Shown here: positions 1-11,993 of the stretch, piece by piece
Numbering within the stretch: position 1 is the first letter of the stretch
How the letters are laid out: the number at the start of each line of letters is the position of its first letter
Source of the DNA: Mya arenaria
Taxonomy: Eukaryota > Mollusca > Bivalvia > Myida > Myidae
Reading direction: 5' to 3'
Length of the DNA: 64,000 bases
NCBI RefSeq assembly: GCF_026914265.1
Contig: NC_069138.1
Location: forward strand, 34,650,598-34,714,597
Position numbers and translations under genes: made by a program
The notes under the pieces: generated by a model
Seen by the model: only the letters and a program-made list of their open reading frames with translations
What the model was told of the DNA's origin: nothing
Database searches by the model: none

Positions 1-846
1 ATTTCCCAAACATTTTAGATCGTATACATTAAATCACTTCTATTCAAGTTTGTAAGCATTGTTATTCTATTTATCCAGTCTGCGGCCTTTTTATGTACGT
101 TTGCAGACTATGTTAATATGTTTTGCAAACCTAACAAGTTCAGATGACCTTTGATAACCCGCCGACAACCGTATTTTGATAACGATTGATTTTAGGTCTG
201 ACTTTGGATTGAATAACCACTTTAAAGCGCGTGACTTGCATTTGGCTTATTATCAAGCCTTTTTCTATACTCGAAATGATACGAAACATTTCTATCCAGA
301 TTTTGTGTTACCCGTATTGGAGTTACATTTAATCATTTAGAAAGCCTCTCACGAAAACAACCGCCAAATTTCAATTTACATTAATTTTATTTAGTGTATT
401 ATTAAGCTGGATGCTTAAAAGTCTTCATACATTAAATTATGACGTAAAATAACGCAATAGTAATATAGCTGAAGCAAAATACTCAGCAAATAAGATGTTT
501 ATCTTATCCAATGTCACAATCGATAACCTCCTACACCTTTTGGTGTGACCATTAAAACTAATACATACCATAATTTGATTCATAGATAAAAACTAATCAA
601 AAGAACTACATACCGTAAGTATTCCTTCCAAGGTTCTTTAAGAAGTATTAAATATCTTACATGCGATTTCTATAACAAGTAAATATCATACTAAATAAGC
701 TAGCAACGCTGCAGTACGCATGCGCGCTCAATACTGTGAAAGAAGATTACAATATTAAATCATTTCAAATAAATATTGGGTAAACATATTGCTTAATGTC
801 AAAGTATTGAAATTGGGTATTGGATATAGGAATCAACATCGATTAA
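1..846. other. Intergenic, no gene seen
   Basis: AT-rich sequence without long open frames or convincing exons. A short GC-rich patch near 716-727 (CGCATGCGCG) resembles an NRF1-type site, but nothing nearby supports a promoter. Confidence 0.5.
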
Positions 847-3800
847 ATGTACGTGAAGTTAGCGGCCTAGCGGCCTAGCGGCCTAGCGGCGTGAAGTTAG
901 CGGCCTAGCGGCCTAGCGGCCTAGCGGCGTGAAGTTAGCGGCCTGGCGGCCTAGCGGCCTAGCGGCGTGAAGTTGGCGGCCAAGCGGCCTAGCGGCCTGG
1001 CGGCCTAATTAGTTTTTCTATTTCCAAGCAATTGTTAATGCGTTTCTTTTAAAACAATGATAAATCAAGGTTTTTTATTCATATAGTTACATAGCGGCCT
1101 TAAATTGTTATATATTCAGAATATTTTTCTTTACCTTTTATTCTAAAACAATTTTAAAATAAATGTTTTATGCACAAATTATCACTCTGAAGCGTTTTTC
1201 AAACTTTTTTTCAAAAAAGTCGATCAAGCACTTCAGCGACCTAGCGGCATAGAAGCCTGAAATTAGCGGCCTAGCGGCCTAGCGGCCTAAATTGAATCCT
1301 ATTTCAATGCATGTATACATGCATTTATTCTAAAACAATAACATTTTAACTGTTTTTATGCTCAAATTAGCACATTGAAGCGATTATCAACAGTTTTTTT
1401 CCAAAAACGTCGATAAAGCAGTCAGCTATTTCAAAGCATGAAACATGCCTGATCTTCTTAATCAATGATATATTAACTGTTTATATGCACAAATTATCAC
1501 TCTGAAGCGTTTTTCAACTTTTTTTCAAAAAGTCGACCGAGCACTTCAGCGGCCTAGCGGCCTAGCGGCCTAGCGGCGTGAAGTTAGCGGCCTGGCGGCC
1601 TAGCGGCCTAGCGGCCTAAAATGGTATCCTATTTCAAAGCATGTTTACATGCATTTTCTTCTAAAACAATGACATATTAACTGTTTTTATGCACAAATTA
1701 ACACTTTGAAGCTATTAGCGATTATCAATATTTTTTTTTTTAAAAGCGTCGATAAAGCAGTCAGCTATTTCAAAGCATTAAACATGCCTGATCTTCTAAA
1801 ACAATGATATATTTACTGTTTTATGCACAAATTATCACTCTAAAGCGTTTTTTATTTTTTTTTCAAAAAAGTTGATCGAGCACTTCAGCGGCCTAGCGGC
1901 CTAGCGGCCTAGCGGCCTAGCGGCGTGAAGTTAGCGGCCTGGCGGCCTAGCGGCCTAGCGGCCTAAAATGGTATCCTATTTCAAAGCATGTATACATGCA
2001 TTTTCTTCTAAAACAATGACATATTAACTGTTTTTATGCACAAATTAATACTTTGAAGCAATTAGCGATTATCGACATTTTTTTTTAAAAGCGTCGATAA
2101 AGCAGTCAGCTATTTCAAAGCATTAAACATGCCTGATCTTCTAAAACAATGATATATTTACTGTTTATATGCACAAATTATAACTCTGAAGCGTTTTTCA
2201 ACTTTTTTTTCAAAAAAGTCGATCGAGCACTTCAGCGGCCTAGCGACCTAGCGGCCTAGCGGCGTGAAGTTAGCGGCCTGGCGGCCTAGCGGCCTAAAAT
2301 GGTATCCTATTTCAAAGCATGTATACATGCATTTTCTTCTAAAACAATGACATATTAACTGTTTTTATGCACAAATTAACACTTTGAAGCTATTAGCGAT
2401 TATCAATATTTTTTTTTTTAAAGCGTCGATAAAGCAGTCAGCTATTTCAAAGCATTAAACATGCCTGATCTTCTAAAACAATGATATATTTACTGTTTTA
2501 TGCACAAATTATCACTCTAAAGCGTTTTTTTTTTTTTCAAAAAAGTTGATCGAGCACTTCAGCGGCCTAGCGGCCTAGCGGCCTAGCGGCGTGAAGTTAG
2601 CGGCCTGGCGGCCTAGCGGCCTAGCGGCCTAAAATGGTATCCTATTTCAAAGCATGTTTACATGCATTTTCTTCTAAAACAATGACATATTAACTGTTTT
2701 TATGCACAAATTAACACTTTGAAGCAATTAGCGATTATCAACATTTTTTTTTTAAAAGCGTCGATAAAGCAGTCAGCTATTTCAAAGCATTAAACATGCC
2801 TGATCTTCTAAAACAATGATATATTTACTGTTTGATGCACAAATTATCACTCTAAAGCGTTTTTTATTTTTTTTCAAAAAAGTTGATCGAGCACTTCAGC
2901 GGCCTAGCGGCCTAGCGGCCTAGCGGCGTGAAGTTAGCGGCCTGGCGGCCTAGCGGCCTAGCGGCCTAAAATGGTATCCTATTTCAAAGCATGTTTACAT
3001 GCATTTTCTTCTAAAACAATGACATATTAACTGTTTTTATGCACAAATTAACACTTTGAAGCAATTAGCGATTATCAACATTTTTTTTTTAAAAGCGTCG
3101 ATAAAGCAGTCAGCTATTTCAAAGCATTAAACATGCCTGATCTTCTAAAACAATGATATATTTACTGTTTATATGCACAAATTATAACTCTGAAGCGTTT
3201 TTCAACTTTTTTTTCAAAAAAGTCGATCGAGCACTTCAGCGGCCTAGCGGCCTAGCGGCCTAGCGGCGTGAAGTTAGCGGCCTGGCGGCCTAGCGGCCTA
3301 AAATGGTATCCTATTTCAAAGCATGTATACATGCATTTTCTTCTTAAACAATGACATATTAACTGTTTTTATGCACAAATTAACACTTTGAAGCTATTAG
3401 CGATTATCAACAGTTTTTTTTTTCAAAAGCGTCGATAAAGCAGTCATCTATTTCAAAGCATTAAACATGCATGTTCTTCTAAAACAATGATATATTTATT
3501 GTTTTTATGCACAAATTATCACTCTGAACCGTTTTTCAACTTTTTAAAAAAAAGTCGATCAAGCACTTCAGCGGCCTAGCGGCCTAGCGGCGTGAAGTTA
3601 GCGGCCTAGCGGCCTGGCGGCCTAAAATGCTATCCTATTTCAAAGCATGACTACATGCATTTTCTTCTAAAAAAATGATATGTTAACTGTTTTTATGCAC
3701 AGACTATCACTCTGAGGCGATTATGAACATATTTTTGAGAAGGATTGGCATGTATGCTGACTGCTTAATCGACTTTTTTGAAAAAAAAAGATGTTGATTA

Positions 3801-5667
3801 TCGCTAATAGCTTCAAAGTGTTAATTTGTGCATTCAAACAGTTAATATGTCATTGTTTTAGAAGAAAATGCATGTATACATGCTTTGAAATAGGAAACCA
3901 TTTTAGGCCGCTAGGCCGCTAGGCCGCCAGGCCGCTAACTTCACGCCGCTAGGCCGCTAGGCCGCTAGGCCGCTGAAGTGCTCGATCAACTTTTTTGAAA
4001 AATAATTGAAAAACGCTTCAGAGTGATAACTTGTGCATAAAAACAATAAATACATCATTGTTTTAGAAGAACAGGCATGTTTAATGCTTTGAAATAGCTG
4101 ACTGCTTTATCGACGCTTTTAAAAAAACTGTTGATAATCGCTAATAGCTTCAAAGTGTTAATTTGTGCATAAAAACAGTTAATATGTCATTGTTTAAGAA
4201 GAAAATGCATGTATACATGCTTTGAAATAGGATACCATTTTAGGCCGCTAGGCCGCTAGGCCGCTAGGCCGCCAGGCCGCTAACTTCACGCCGCTAGGCC
4301 GCTAGGCCGCTAGGCCGCTGAAGTGCTCGATCGACTTTTTTGAAAAAAAGTTGAAAAACGCTTCAGAGTGATAATTTGTGCATGTAAACAGTAAATATAT
4401 CATTGTTTTAGAAGATCAGGCATGTTTAATGCTTTGAAATAGCTGACTGCTTTATCGACGCTTTTAAAAAAAATGTTGATAATCGCTAATTGCTTCAAAG
4501 TGTTAATTTGTGCATGAAAACAGTTAATATGTCATTGTTTTAGAAGAAAATGCATGTATACATGCTTTGAAATAGGATACCATTTTAGGCCGCTAGGCCG
4601 CTAGGCCGCCAGGCCGCTAACTTCACGCCGCTAGGCCGCTAGGCCGCTGAAGTGCTCGATCAACTTTTTTGAAAAAAAATAAAAAAAAGCTTTAGAGTGA
4701 TAATTTGTGCATAAAACAGTAAATATATCATTGTTTTAGAAGATCAGGCATGTTTAATGCTTTGAAATAGCTGACTGCTTTATCGACGCTTTAAAAAAAA
4801 TAATAATATTGATAATCGCTAATAGCTTCAAAGTGTTAATTTGTGCATAAAAACAGTTAATATGTCATTGTTTTAGAAGAAAATGCATGTATACATGCTT
4901 TAAAATAGGATACCATTTTAGGCCGCTAGGCCGCTAGGCCGCCAGGCCGCTAACTTCACGCCGCTAGGCCGCTAGGCCGCTGAAGTGCTCGATCGACTTT
5001 TTTGAAAACAAGTTGAAAAACGCTTCAGAGTGATAATTTGTGCATATAAACAGTTAATATATCATTGATTAAGAAGAACAGGCATGTTTAATGCTTTGAA
5101 ATAGCTGACTGCTTTATCGACGTTTTTGGAAAAAAAACTGTTGATAATCGCTTCAATGTGTTAATTTGTGCATAAAAACAGTTAAAATGTTATTGTTTTA
5201 GAAGAAAATGCATGTATACATGCTTTGAAATAGGATTCAATTTAGGCCGCTAGGCCGCTAATTTCAGGCTTCTATGCCGCTAGGTCGCTGAAGTGCTTGA
5301 TCGACTTTTTGAAAAAAGTTTGAAAAACGCTTCAGAGTGATAATTTGTGCATAAAACAGTTAATTTAAAATTGTTTTAGAATAAAAGGTAAAGAAAAATA
5401 TTCTGAATATATAACAATTTAAGGCCGCTATGTAACTATATGAATAAAAAACCTTGATTTATCATTGTTTAAAAAAAAACGCATTAACAATTGCTTGGAA
5501 ATAGAAAAAATAATTAGGCCGCCAGGCCGCTAGGCCGCTTGGCCGCCAACTTCACGCCGCTAGGCCGCTAGGCCGCCAGGCCGCTAACTTCACGCCGCTA
5601 GGCCGCTAGGCCGCTAACTTCACGCCGCTAGGCCGCTAGGCCGCTAGGCCGCTAACTTCACGTACAT
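847..5667. mobile_element. Foldback-like element with long inverted arms of tandem repeats
   Basis: The left arm starts with ATGTACGTGAAGTTAGCGGC near 847 and the right arm ends with its reverse complement near 5667. The whole interval is an inverted repeat with its centre near 3740. Both arms are tandem arrays of a roughly 337-bp unit; on the left the anchor GCACTTCAGC falls at 1228, 1541, 1880, 2227, 2554, 2891, 3231 and 3563, and on the right its complement recurs about five times. Each unit contains a GC-rich 9-bp subrepeat (GCGGCCTA type) plus an AT-rich spacer with TTTTATGCACAAATTA. Long inverted arms built of subrepeats are typical of Foldback-class DNA elements. No coding sequence is visible, so it would be non-autonomous. 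No clear target-site duplication was found. Confidence 0.75.
849..1010. repeat. GCGGCCTAG short tandem repeat, outer left tip
   Basis: Tandem 9-bp units (GCGGCCTAG/GCGGCCTGG) interrupted by the spacer CGTGAAGTTA. The reverse-complement block lies at about 5515-5664. These GC-rich tips stand out sharply from the surrounding AT-rich DNA. Confidence 0.85.
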
Positions 5668-8358
5668 TCGATAAAGGCCTTTTATGTTTGGTTTTCCATT
5701 CATTCACTTGTTCTGCGGCCATTGATCGGGTATGGGACAAGTATTATCCTGAAACAAATACAGACTGCCATAATCTTAAGCAACCGAACAATGCCGATAA
5801 TCAGGTAATTTTTCTGTGCATTTGACATTTTGCAAAGATAATATTTAGGATCAGAATTAGATACTTAAATTAATAACGTTCGGAAATATGTAAAGACCGT
5901 GACAAATACTTAACAAAAACATATAGAATTATTATTGCAGTAGTGTGGATTTTCTTTCGTAATTTTCAAAAATAAGTGCATATTTTGAGTGAAAATGTTT
6001 ATAATTGACCATTTCATATCCAAAGTTTCTACAAAAGTGGTATGTGCCTTGATAAAGGTCGGTTTGGTAAAGTTTCAGGGTTTTCAAAACATAGAAATAA
6101 GAAAGTTTTGAATTTATTCGGTATAACGCGCACTTATTCCAGCGTTCAATGTCGCTTTGTTAGAATAGTTTCGTTTATTGTGTAAAATCCTTAACGATAA
6201 TCTACTTTTACCTATCTCAAACCCAGTGGCCAGATAGAAATCAAGCACGTGTAGCAATACATTTTTTTTCTTTAATATATTCAATACCCTGAAGCTGCAG
6301 TCATTACAGCCCTATATGTGTAAGAGTAAAATTGTCAGTTGATTTCCCGTCAACGTAATTATGGTGGCTGTTAGCATGCGCAGGCGGGACGAAAACAAAG
6401 TGGTGCGGCTAAAATGCGAAACCATGATGCGGCTGATTATTTCCCGTCATTTCGCTTAGCTACTTGGTGCATTTGTTTGCCTATTCACCTCCCCCTTGGC
6501 GCCTTTTGGCCTTCCAATAGCCATTTGCGTATATACAAAATGAAATGGTTTAAATATTTGCACGAATGCACAAATTTAATTCAGTAATTGCATGTACATG
6601 TATTTAATTCGTCTAAAAGGTACATACATGCAGAGGTTTGAAAAGGCAGCGGTAGGATATAATTTGATAGCGTTTGTCGCATGTCTACTGAAATGGGAAC
6701 ACGAAAGACTTTTTCGACTTTTTGCGGCGATGTGGCGGGGCAAAAATGCGCCAAATGGAGGGGCAAAAATAAGAACGCACCAAAGGCCAGAAGAGCTTAT
6801 GCGGTGCCATTAGAGCGTGCGTCCGTAACCAATTGCTTGTGAATGCGATAAAGTAGTTCAATAGTGAGATATTCATGAAAGCTCAAATCCTTTCGAAAAC
6901 CAGCCCATGCATGATTGGATTATACCCATTGGAATTATCAAAATTGCTGTTTTAGGCTCAATTCTAAAATTACAGTCAAACTAAGTGAGACAACCCATTT
7001 TGACCGTGTGCAGTTGGGTTTTTGTTTTATTCTCCCTTGCTTTTGTTAAAGAGGTCGACAGAAGAGCAAATTGTGAGATGGCGCAGTGTCCATTGTTCGT
7101 GCCTCCGTCTGCACAAAATTGCTTGAGAAATGTGTTTAAATTCTGTCCCTGAATATGTCCCTTCTCATATCGAAAATTTTTATCCATCTGACTACATTTT
7201 CGGTCCTCACAAGTTGAACATTCATCGTTTTCAACTTACTAAAACACACAATGATTATGTTCCCAGTAAACTATCAGTATGTTGCTTGTTACCCGTACAT
7301 ACTACACGAGTCATGCCAGTAAATGTTACATTTAAACAAATTGGTACTCCAGTAAACATAATATAACCTTAAACTGTTGAACCGATTTAAGTACTTTGTG
7401 TTCTACATATTTGAAAAAGTAAGTGCAAACCGCTTTTGCACAGTTCAGGTATAAAACGAAATATATGCTATGGTTATTTACACTAAGTTACGAACATTAT
7501 TTCCCCGTTTAATTGCATTTGTTTTTAACTATTTTTTTTACTCTAGTAGCATTACAATATCAAGCAATTTATATAGTGTACTACACGTGTATATGTATGT
7601 GCACACTGTTAAATGTAGGTGCATGGTTCATGCTGCTGCATAAAGTGGCCTGAGAGTTTTAATACAGATTACTTGTCTTGATTTCATTTGGTTCAATGAC
7701 GTGATAGCCGCGTGGACCACGATATCCAGGGCGGATCCAGAATTTTACGTTAAATGTGGAGTAACTTAGGGGCGTAACCTTTTGGCTCATTCTTCAGAAA
7801 CGAAATTTATTGGTGTTGGCAGAGCAGTTCGTAAGTATTCCTAAAATAAATTTGTAATAATTACTGGTTCGAAATGGTGCAATTTAGCCATCAACCTTTT
7901 TCTCCTAAATTAAAATAAATAGACAACTTGGTATCTGGTACCAGGCACTTGATACGCTCTCGCCAAAGATACTAGTCAAACTCAAATTCAAGACGTTAAA
8001 GAATAGAAGGCCTGGGCTCAGATGCTGTCACAATAGTAATTGGGTGTTTCACTTTTAAATTAATGCATTTTTATAATAAAACATTCTTTATCGTCCTGCA
8101 TTCCCTTTAAACATGATACCACTTGGTGTGAACCGTTAAAAAGTATGCTCTGACACAAGATGCCTGGGACCAGTATTTTATTTTCTGATTAAGATACCCA
8201 CGAGAGTATACGTATGGTGTTTTAAAACTATTATGATAATGCACAAACAATTTTGTGCAATATAAACATTACTGAATGTATCATATTTAAAAAAGACTTT
8301 GATTTATGGAAATGAGGGTGAGATTTTTTCGTTCTTTTTGTCTTTATTATTGACAGTT
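5668..8358. other. Intergenic, no gene recognised
   Basis: Only short open frames without recognisable domains. A GC-richer patch at about 6360-6810 (for example TTGGCGCCTTTTGGCC near 6496 and GCGCCAAATGGAGGGG near 6747) may be an old promoter or repeat remnant, but no exon could be supported. Confidence 0.4.
7724..7792. repeat. Dispersed repeat fragment, copy 1
   Basis: The stretch with GATCCAGAATTT, then GAGTAACTTAGGGG and AACCTTTTGGC recurs in diverged form at about 9140-9200. The family is unnamed here. Confidence 0.5.
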
Positions 8359-8360
8359 TA

Positions 8361-8381
8361 CTTAAACACATCATCACCATC

Positions 8382-8418
<37 letters not shown>

Positions 8419-8434
8419 CCATCATCATGATGAT

Positions 8435-8484
<50 letters not shown>

Positions 8485-8580
8485 CCACCACCACCACCAC
8501 TATCATCATCATCATCAGCAGCAGCAGCAGCAGCATCAGCAGCAGAAACAACAACAACATCATCATCAGCAGCAGCGCAA

Positions 8581-8613
<33 letters not shown>

Positions 8614-8620
8614 AATCATC
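8361..8620. repeat. (ATC)n/(CAG)n microsatellite
   Basis: A compound trinucleotide repeat, mostly ATC with ACC, CAG and CAA interruptions. Open frames of poly-Met, poly-Ile and poly-Ser across it are products of the repeat and not genes. Confidence 0.95.
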
Positions 8621-8939
8621 ATATATATCAAATATATTTTATGTTTATTTTAATATAATATCTTGGAACCATGTACGACACAGCGCAGAAAATGTGTGAC
8701 AAAGTAATTTATTTTCATTTATATTTATTTGAAACATTTTTGTTCCTAGCCAAACACCAAAAACCATAGCTAGATATTGTTTCCATGTAGATTACCATTT
8801 AAAGATTTTCATTCTCTATTAACTCATCGCCGAGGGTGATACTATTTTAAACTTTATAATGTATTAACCATTGTAGCCGCATAGCGAACATAGAAAATCA
8901 ATTATATCCATTTACTAACATCACATTAATTTAAATAAT

Positions 8940-10844
8940 CTATTTCTTGGCCGGCATGGAGTTATATTCCTCGTCCTCTTCCTCAAAACAGGGCTTAGCG
9001 GCGTCCTTGACCTTGACAAACTTGACCCCACAATCCCCGATCTTCACCTTGGTGCACTCGTCCGGCAGACCAACATGCCGAGCCAGTCGCCAACCGAACC
9101 TGTGGAGGTTATAGTCAGAGATTTTTTTTAATACTGATACAGGGATTGATCCAGGAATTGAAGTTAGAGGGAGCGTAACTTAGGGGTGCAACCTTTTGGC
9201 ATGCAGCCTCCCTCAGAACCAACATGTATATGACATAAATTTGCATGGAGTTTAGGGTTACTCCCCCAATACGATTTTTACAGTTTTTAGTCCGATATGG
9301 TCCATTTTAAGCGTATATTACTACCCCCCCCCCCCAAAAAAAAAAAAAAAAAAAAATGACATGGTAAGTAAACTAAGACGATTTTACGGGGGGGGGGGGG
9401 GGGGTTACTACACCCATAACACGATTTATTGAATAACACATAAGCGCTTCAGAGATAGTAACTAGTTTCTTTCATGAGGGTAGGAAGTGAAGCGTAGGTT
9501 ATATATTCATCATTAATGAATGAAACACATGTCGATTTGAACATATTGAAAGCTAGGGGATATAAGTATCCCTGACCAATGAAATCAAGAGACCCTTTAA
9601 ACGATCAATTCGCATGATGACTCAAATCAGGACAACGTACCAAAGCTACAATGCAGCTTTCGTATTGCCATTCACGGAGCTTTACTCTGTGGTTCGGTTC
9701 AAGTTAGTATACAATGACCCTGCAGCGTTTGATTTCGATGTTTATGTATAGGTGAGCGTTTGTGGCTGTGCATATATCAAATTAAACGAGACCAGGATCG
9801 GCGCGTGCCGAGCGACCGCTTTAATTTGCTATATGCATATTAACAAACATTAACCGGTTTAGTGTTCAAAATTGTATGTTATCTACCGGCTGATCATCCA
9901 CCTATAACGACTGACTGCTGATTTACCAAAATAAATCTAAATCAAACATGAAAAATACTTCCACTTAATGAGATAAATAAAATTTCGAGCAATAATATCA
10001 TTTTCATTCGATGTTTAGTGATACTGATGTACTATTTAAACATCCAATGTACCACGTCCTGGTATACTCACTCGCACACGGTCATTCCATTTTCAAAGCA
10101 CGTGATGTTGAGACAGTCCGGGGTTTTAATGTTCGAACCGACCTTGACATGGAACCCAGAAAACTCCGGGTGGACGCACTCTTCCCGTTCCTTGTCTGAA
10201 GTGAGAACATGTATAAATGTTCACTACACTCTGTTGTTAATACGCTCATAATAAAAAAGACATAGCAAACAACAATTGTTTTTTATAAAAAATGAAAACT
10301 GTTTATGACTTTGATAGACATAAGGAAATCATACTGTAATACGTATACATGTACAGTTTTGTGTAAGCAAAAACATGTTTGGCATTACAGGAACTAAAGT
10401 CATTCAAGTTTTAAATATTGTTCAAATTGGAAAATAGTATTTTAGCGTTTTAGATCAACTTTCTTAAAGCAAAACTAGTGGTTAAAGATTATTAGAATGT
10501 TCTTACAATCTTTAAGTTTTTTGTGCTCCACATGATAGTGTGTAAACTACCCACTAACTGCGTCAGTCACGGTTAGATCTACCGCTTCACCTGATTAAAA
10601 ATCAAGAAAGGCTGACTGCTGATTAACTGAAATAAATGTATCGGAAAACCTGAGAGATACTGCCTTCTAATTGGACAACATATAATGTTGACCACTGAAC
10701 ACGTATAATGAATCGTTTTAGAACATTTACACCTGCTACTTTTCTATTTCCTATTTTACCTGAATCTGTCTTGTGAATATAGTGACAAGCCGCCCAAATC
10801 ATGGACACCATGGCAGCAAACAGAATCACCCTCAGAGAAAACAT
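8940..10844 (-). CDS. Small secreted Cys-rich protein, SVWC/Vago-like (3 exons)
   Basis: The coding exons, in transcript order, are 10844-10760, 10195-10072 and 9099-8940; together they give 369 nt, 122 aa and a TAG stop. The junctions use GT/AG and keep frame (phase 1, then phase 2). The first exon encodes a hydrophobic signal peptide of about 20 residues (MFSLRVILFAAMVSMIWAAC), so the product should be secreted. The mature part has seven further cysteines spaced as EEC, PDC, NITC, TVC, DEC, GDC and KPC, ending in an acidic tail (CFEEEDEE). The C-x4-C followed by a glycine turn and another Cys recalls the single-domain von Willebrand type C family (arthropod Vago and mollusc relatives), but the typical final YPxCC is missing, so the family call is tentative. 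Gene structure is more certain than function. It lies head-to-head with the copper transporter gene. Confidence 0.7.
9140..9200. repeat. Dispersed repeat fragment, copy 2
   Basis: Diverged copy of the segment at 7724-7792 (GATCCAGGAATT, GCGTAACTTAGGGG, AACCTTTTGGC). It sits in the last intron of the secreted-protein gene. Confidence 0.5.
9322..9404. repeat. Poly-C / poly-A / poly-G homopolymer cluster
   Basis: A C run, then an A run, then after about 30 nt a long G run. The C and G runs are flanked by TACTAC and by GTTACTAC-type sequence, so they could pair as a hairpin, and the G run could form a quadruplex. Run lengths are prone to assembly error. Confidence 0.8.
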
Positions 10845-11903
10845 TATTTTATCTAAAAAGAGAATTTCAGGCATTAACAAAGTTTTATATTTGCTGTAAA
10901 ATTATAAAGATTATTGGCAGTTAAAAATCAAATCTGCAAAATCTTAGCTATTTTAACGTTGACAATAAATTAGCACAAACCGTATATACTCCGTTACATT
11001 GGTTGTTATGGAAACCTTTCTGGCGGCAACTGAATTTAGGAGTGACCTTTCATCTTTATTTATATATAAATCCGACGACCACGCATGTATAGATGGCACC
11101 ATGTTGAGAATGGTCATAGTTGTTGTTATTTGACAGCGGAACAGCTGGTCAATGATACCAGCGGTCCTAGCGACCACACTGTGGTGACATAAGGCGAAAT
11201 AGAACTCCTGGCCGCGCGTTTGTGTCATGCGCAGCAACTCGACGCTAGGCCTTTCCCGCTGTACTACCCTCGGGGTGGCAAACGCGGATAAAGGTGTGCT
11301 CTATCTCGGACCCATATTTATTTAGACAGGTGAAGGTCATGTATATATGTATGCACATGACTGAATTAAAAGTTTGCCGCAACAGTTTCAGGAAAGTGTA
11401 TACGTGTTTAAAACACATGCTAATATTACATACTTTTCAATCCAATAATTGAAAAAGGTATAGATCTAAGTTAATTAGTTTTCAGGTGCAGTTTATTTGC
11501 AATATTTTGAAAGACTATATTCATGCGTATTTTCGTAAATCTCGTATTACCGTTTCGAACACGGGACGTTATGAATAAATTACAGCAGAAGTGCTAGACT
11601 GGTACCTTCATTCTCCATTTTTTTACAAACAGTAACGTAGGGTACTAGTCTATGCGAGGTACACTCTACAGTGTCACATGATAATCATGTGATAATTGCG
11701 GGGTAGTCCAAAATGGCGGCCTCCATATATATTGCTTCCGGGTCTTATTTTTTCAGTCAAATGTGCTAGAAATGCTAACTGGCTTTGCAGGGCGAATAAA
11801 TACTGTTCAATTTTAGAGCTAGTCAGTTTGTTTCCTATACTTTTTATTTTAAATAGAATAAAATAAACCAGTGTTAACTAGTCTGCTAGTCTTAATCTGC
11901 AAA
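10845..11903. promoter_or_regulatory. Divergent intergenic/promoter interval
   Basis: This 1.06-kb interval separates the start codons of the minus-strand secreted-protein gene and the plus-strand copper transporter. The likely promoter of the transporter lies at 11670-11760 and is listed separately. No other coding sequence is seen. Confidence 0.5.
11674..11742 (+). promoter_or_regulatory. Likely core promoter of the copper transporter: E-box palindrome, YY1-like and ETS-like sites
   Basis: A perfect 19-bp palindrome, TCACATGATAATCATGTGA (11674-11692), carries two CATGTGA-type E-boxes. It is followed by AAAATGGCGGCC at about 11710, a YY1-type motif common near animal transcription starts, and CTTCCGG at 11735, an ETS-type motif. 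The cluster lies about 160-230 bp upstream of the start codon. Site identities come from consensus matching only. Confidence 0.5.
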
Positions 11904-11993
11904 ATGGCAGTTTCATACCAAAGTTATGACCAATCTCAGACTGGTCTTGTGATGGACATAGAAATGATGAAAAATATGTCAATGAAAATGAAG
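11904..11993 (+). CDS. Copper transporter exon 1 (Met-rich N-terminus)
   Basis: Thirty codons, phase 0, followed by the donor GTAGGAT. It encodes the extracellular N-terminus with five Met residues in the last ten codons. No in-frame upstream ATG competes closely. Confidence 0.85.

Noticed and set aside
8231..8615. Poly-Met/poly-Ile open frames
   Set aside because: Translations of the (ATC)n microsatellite.
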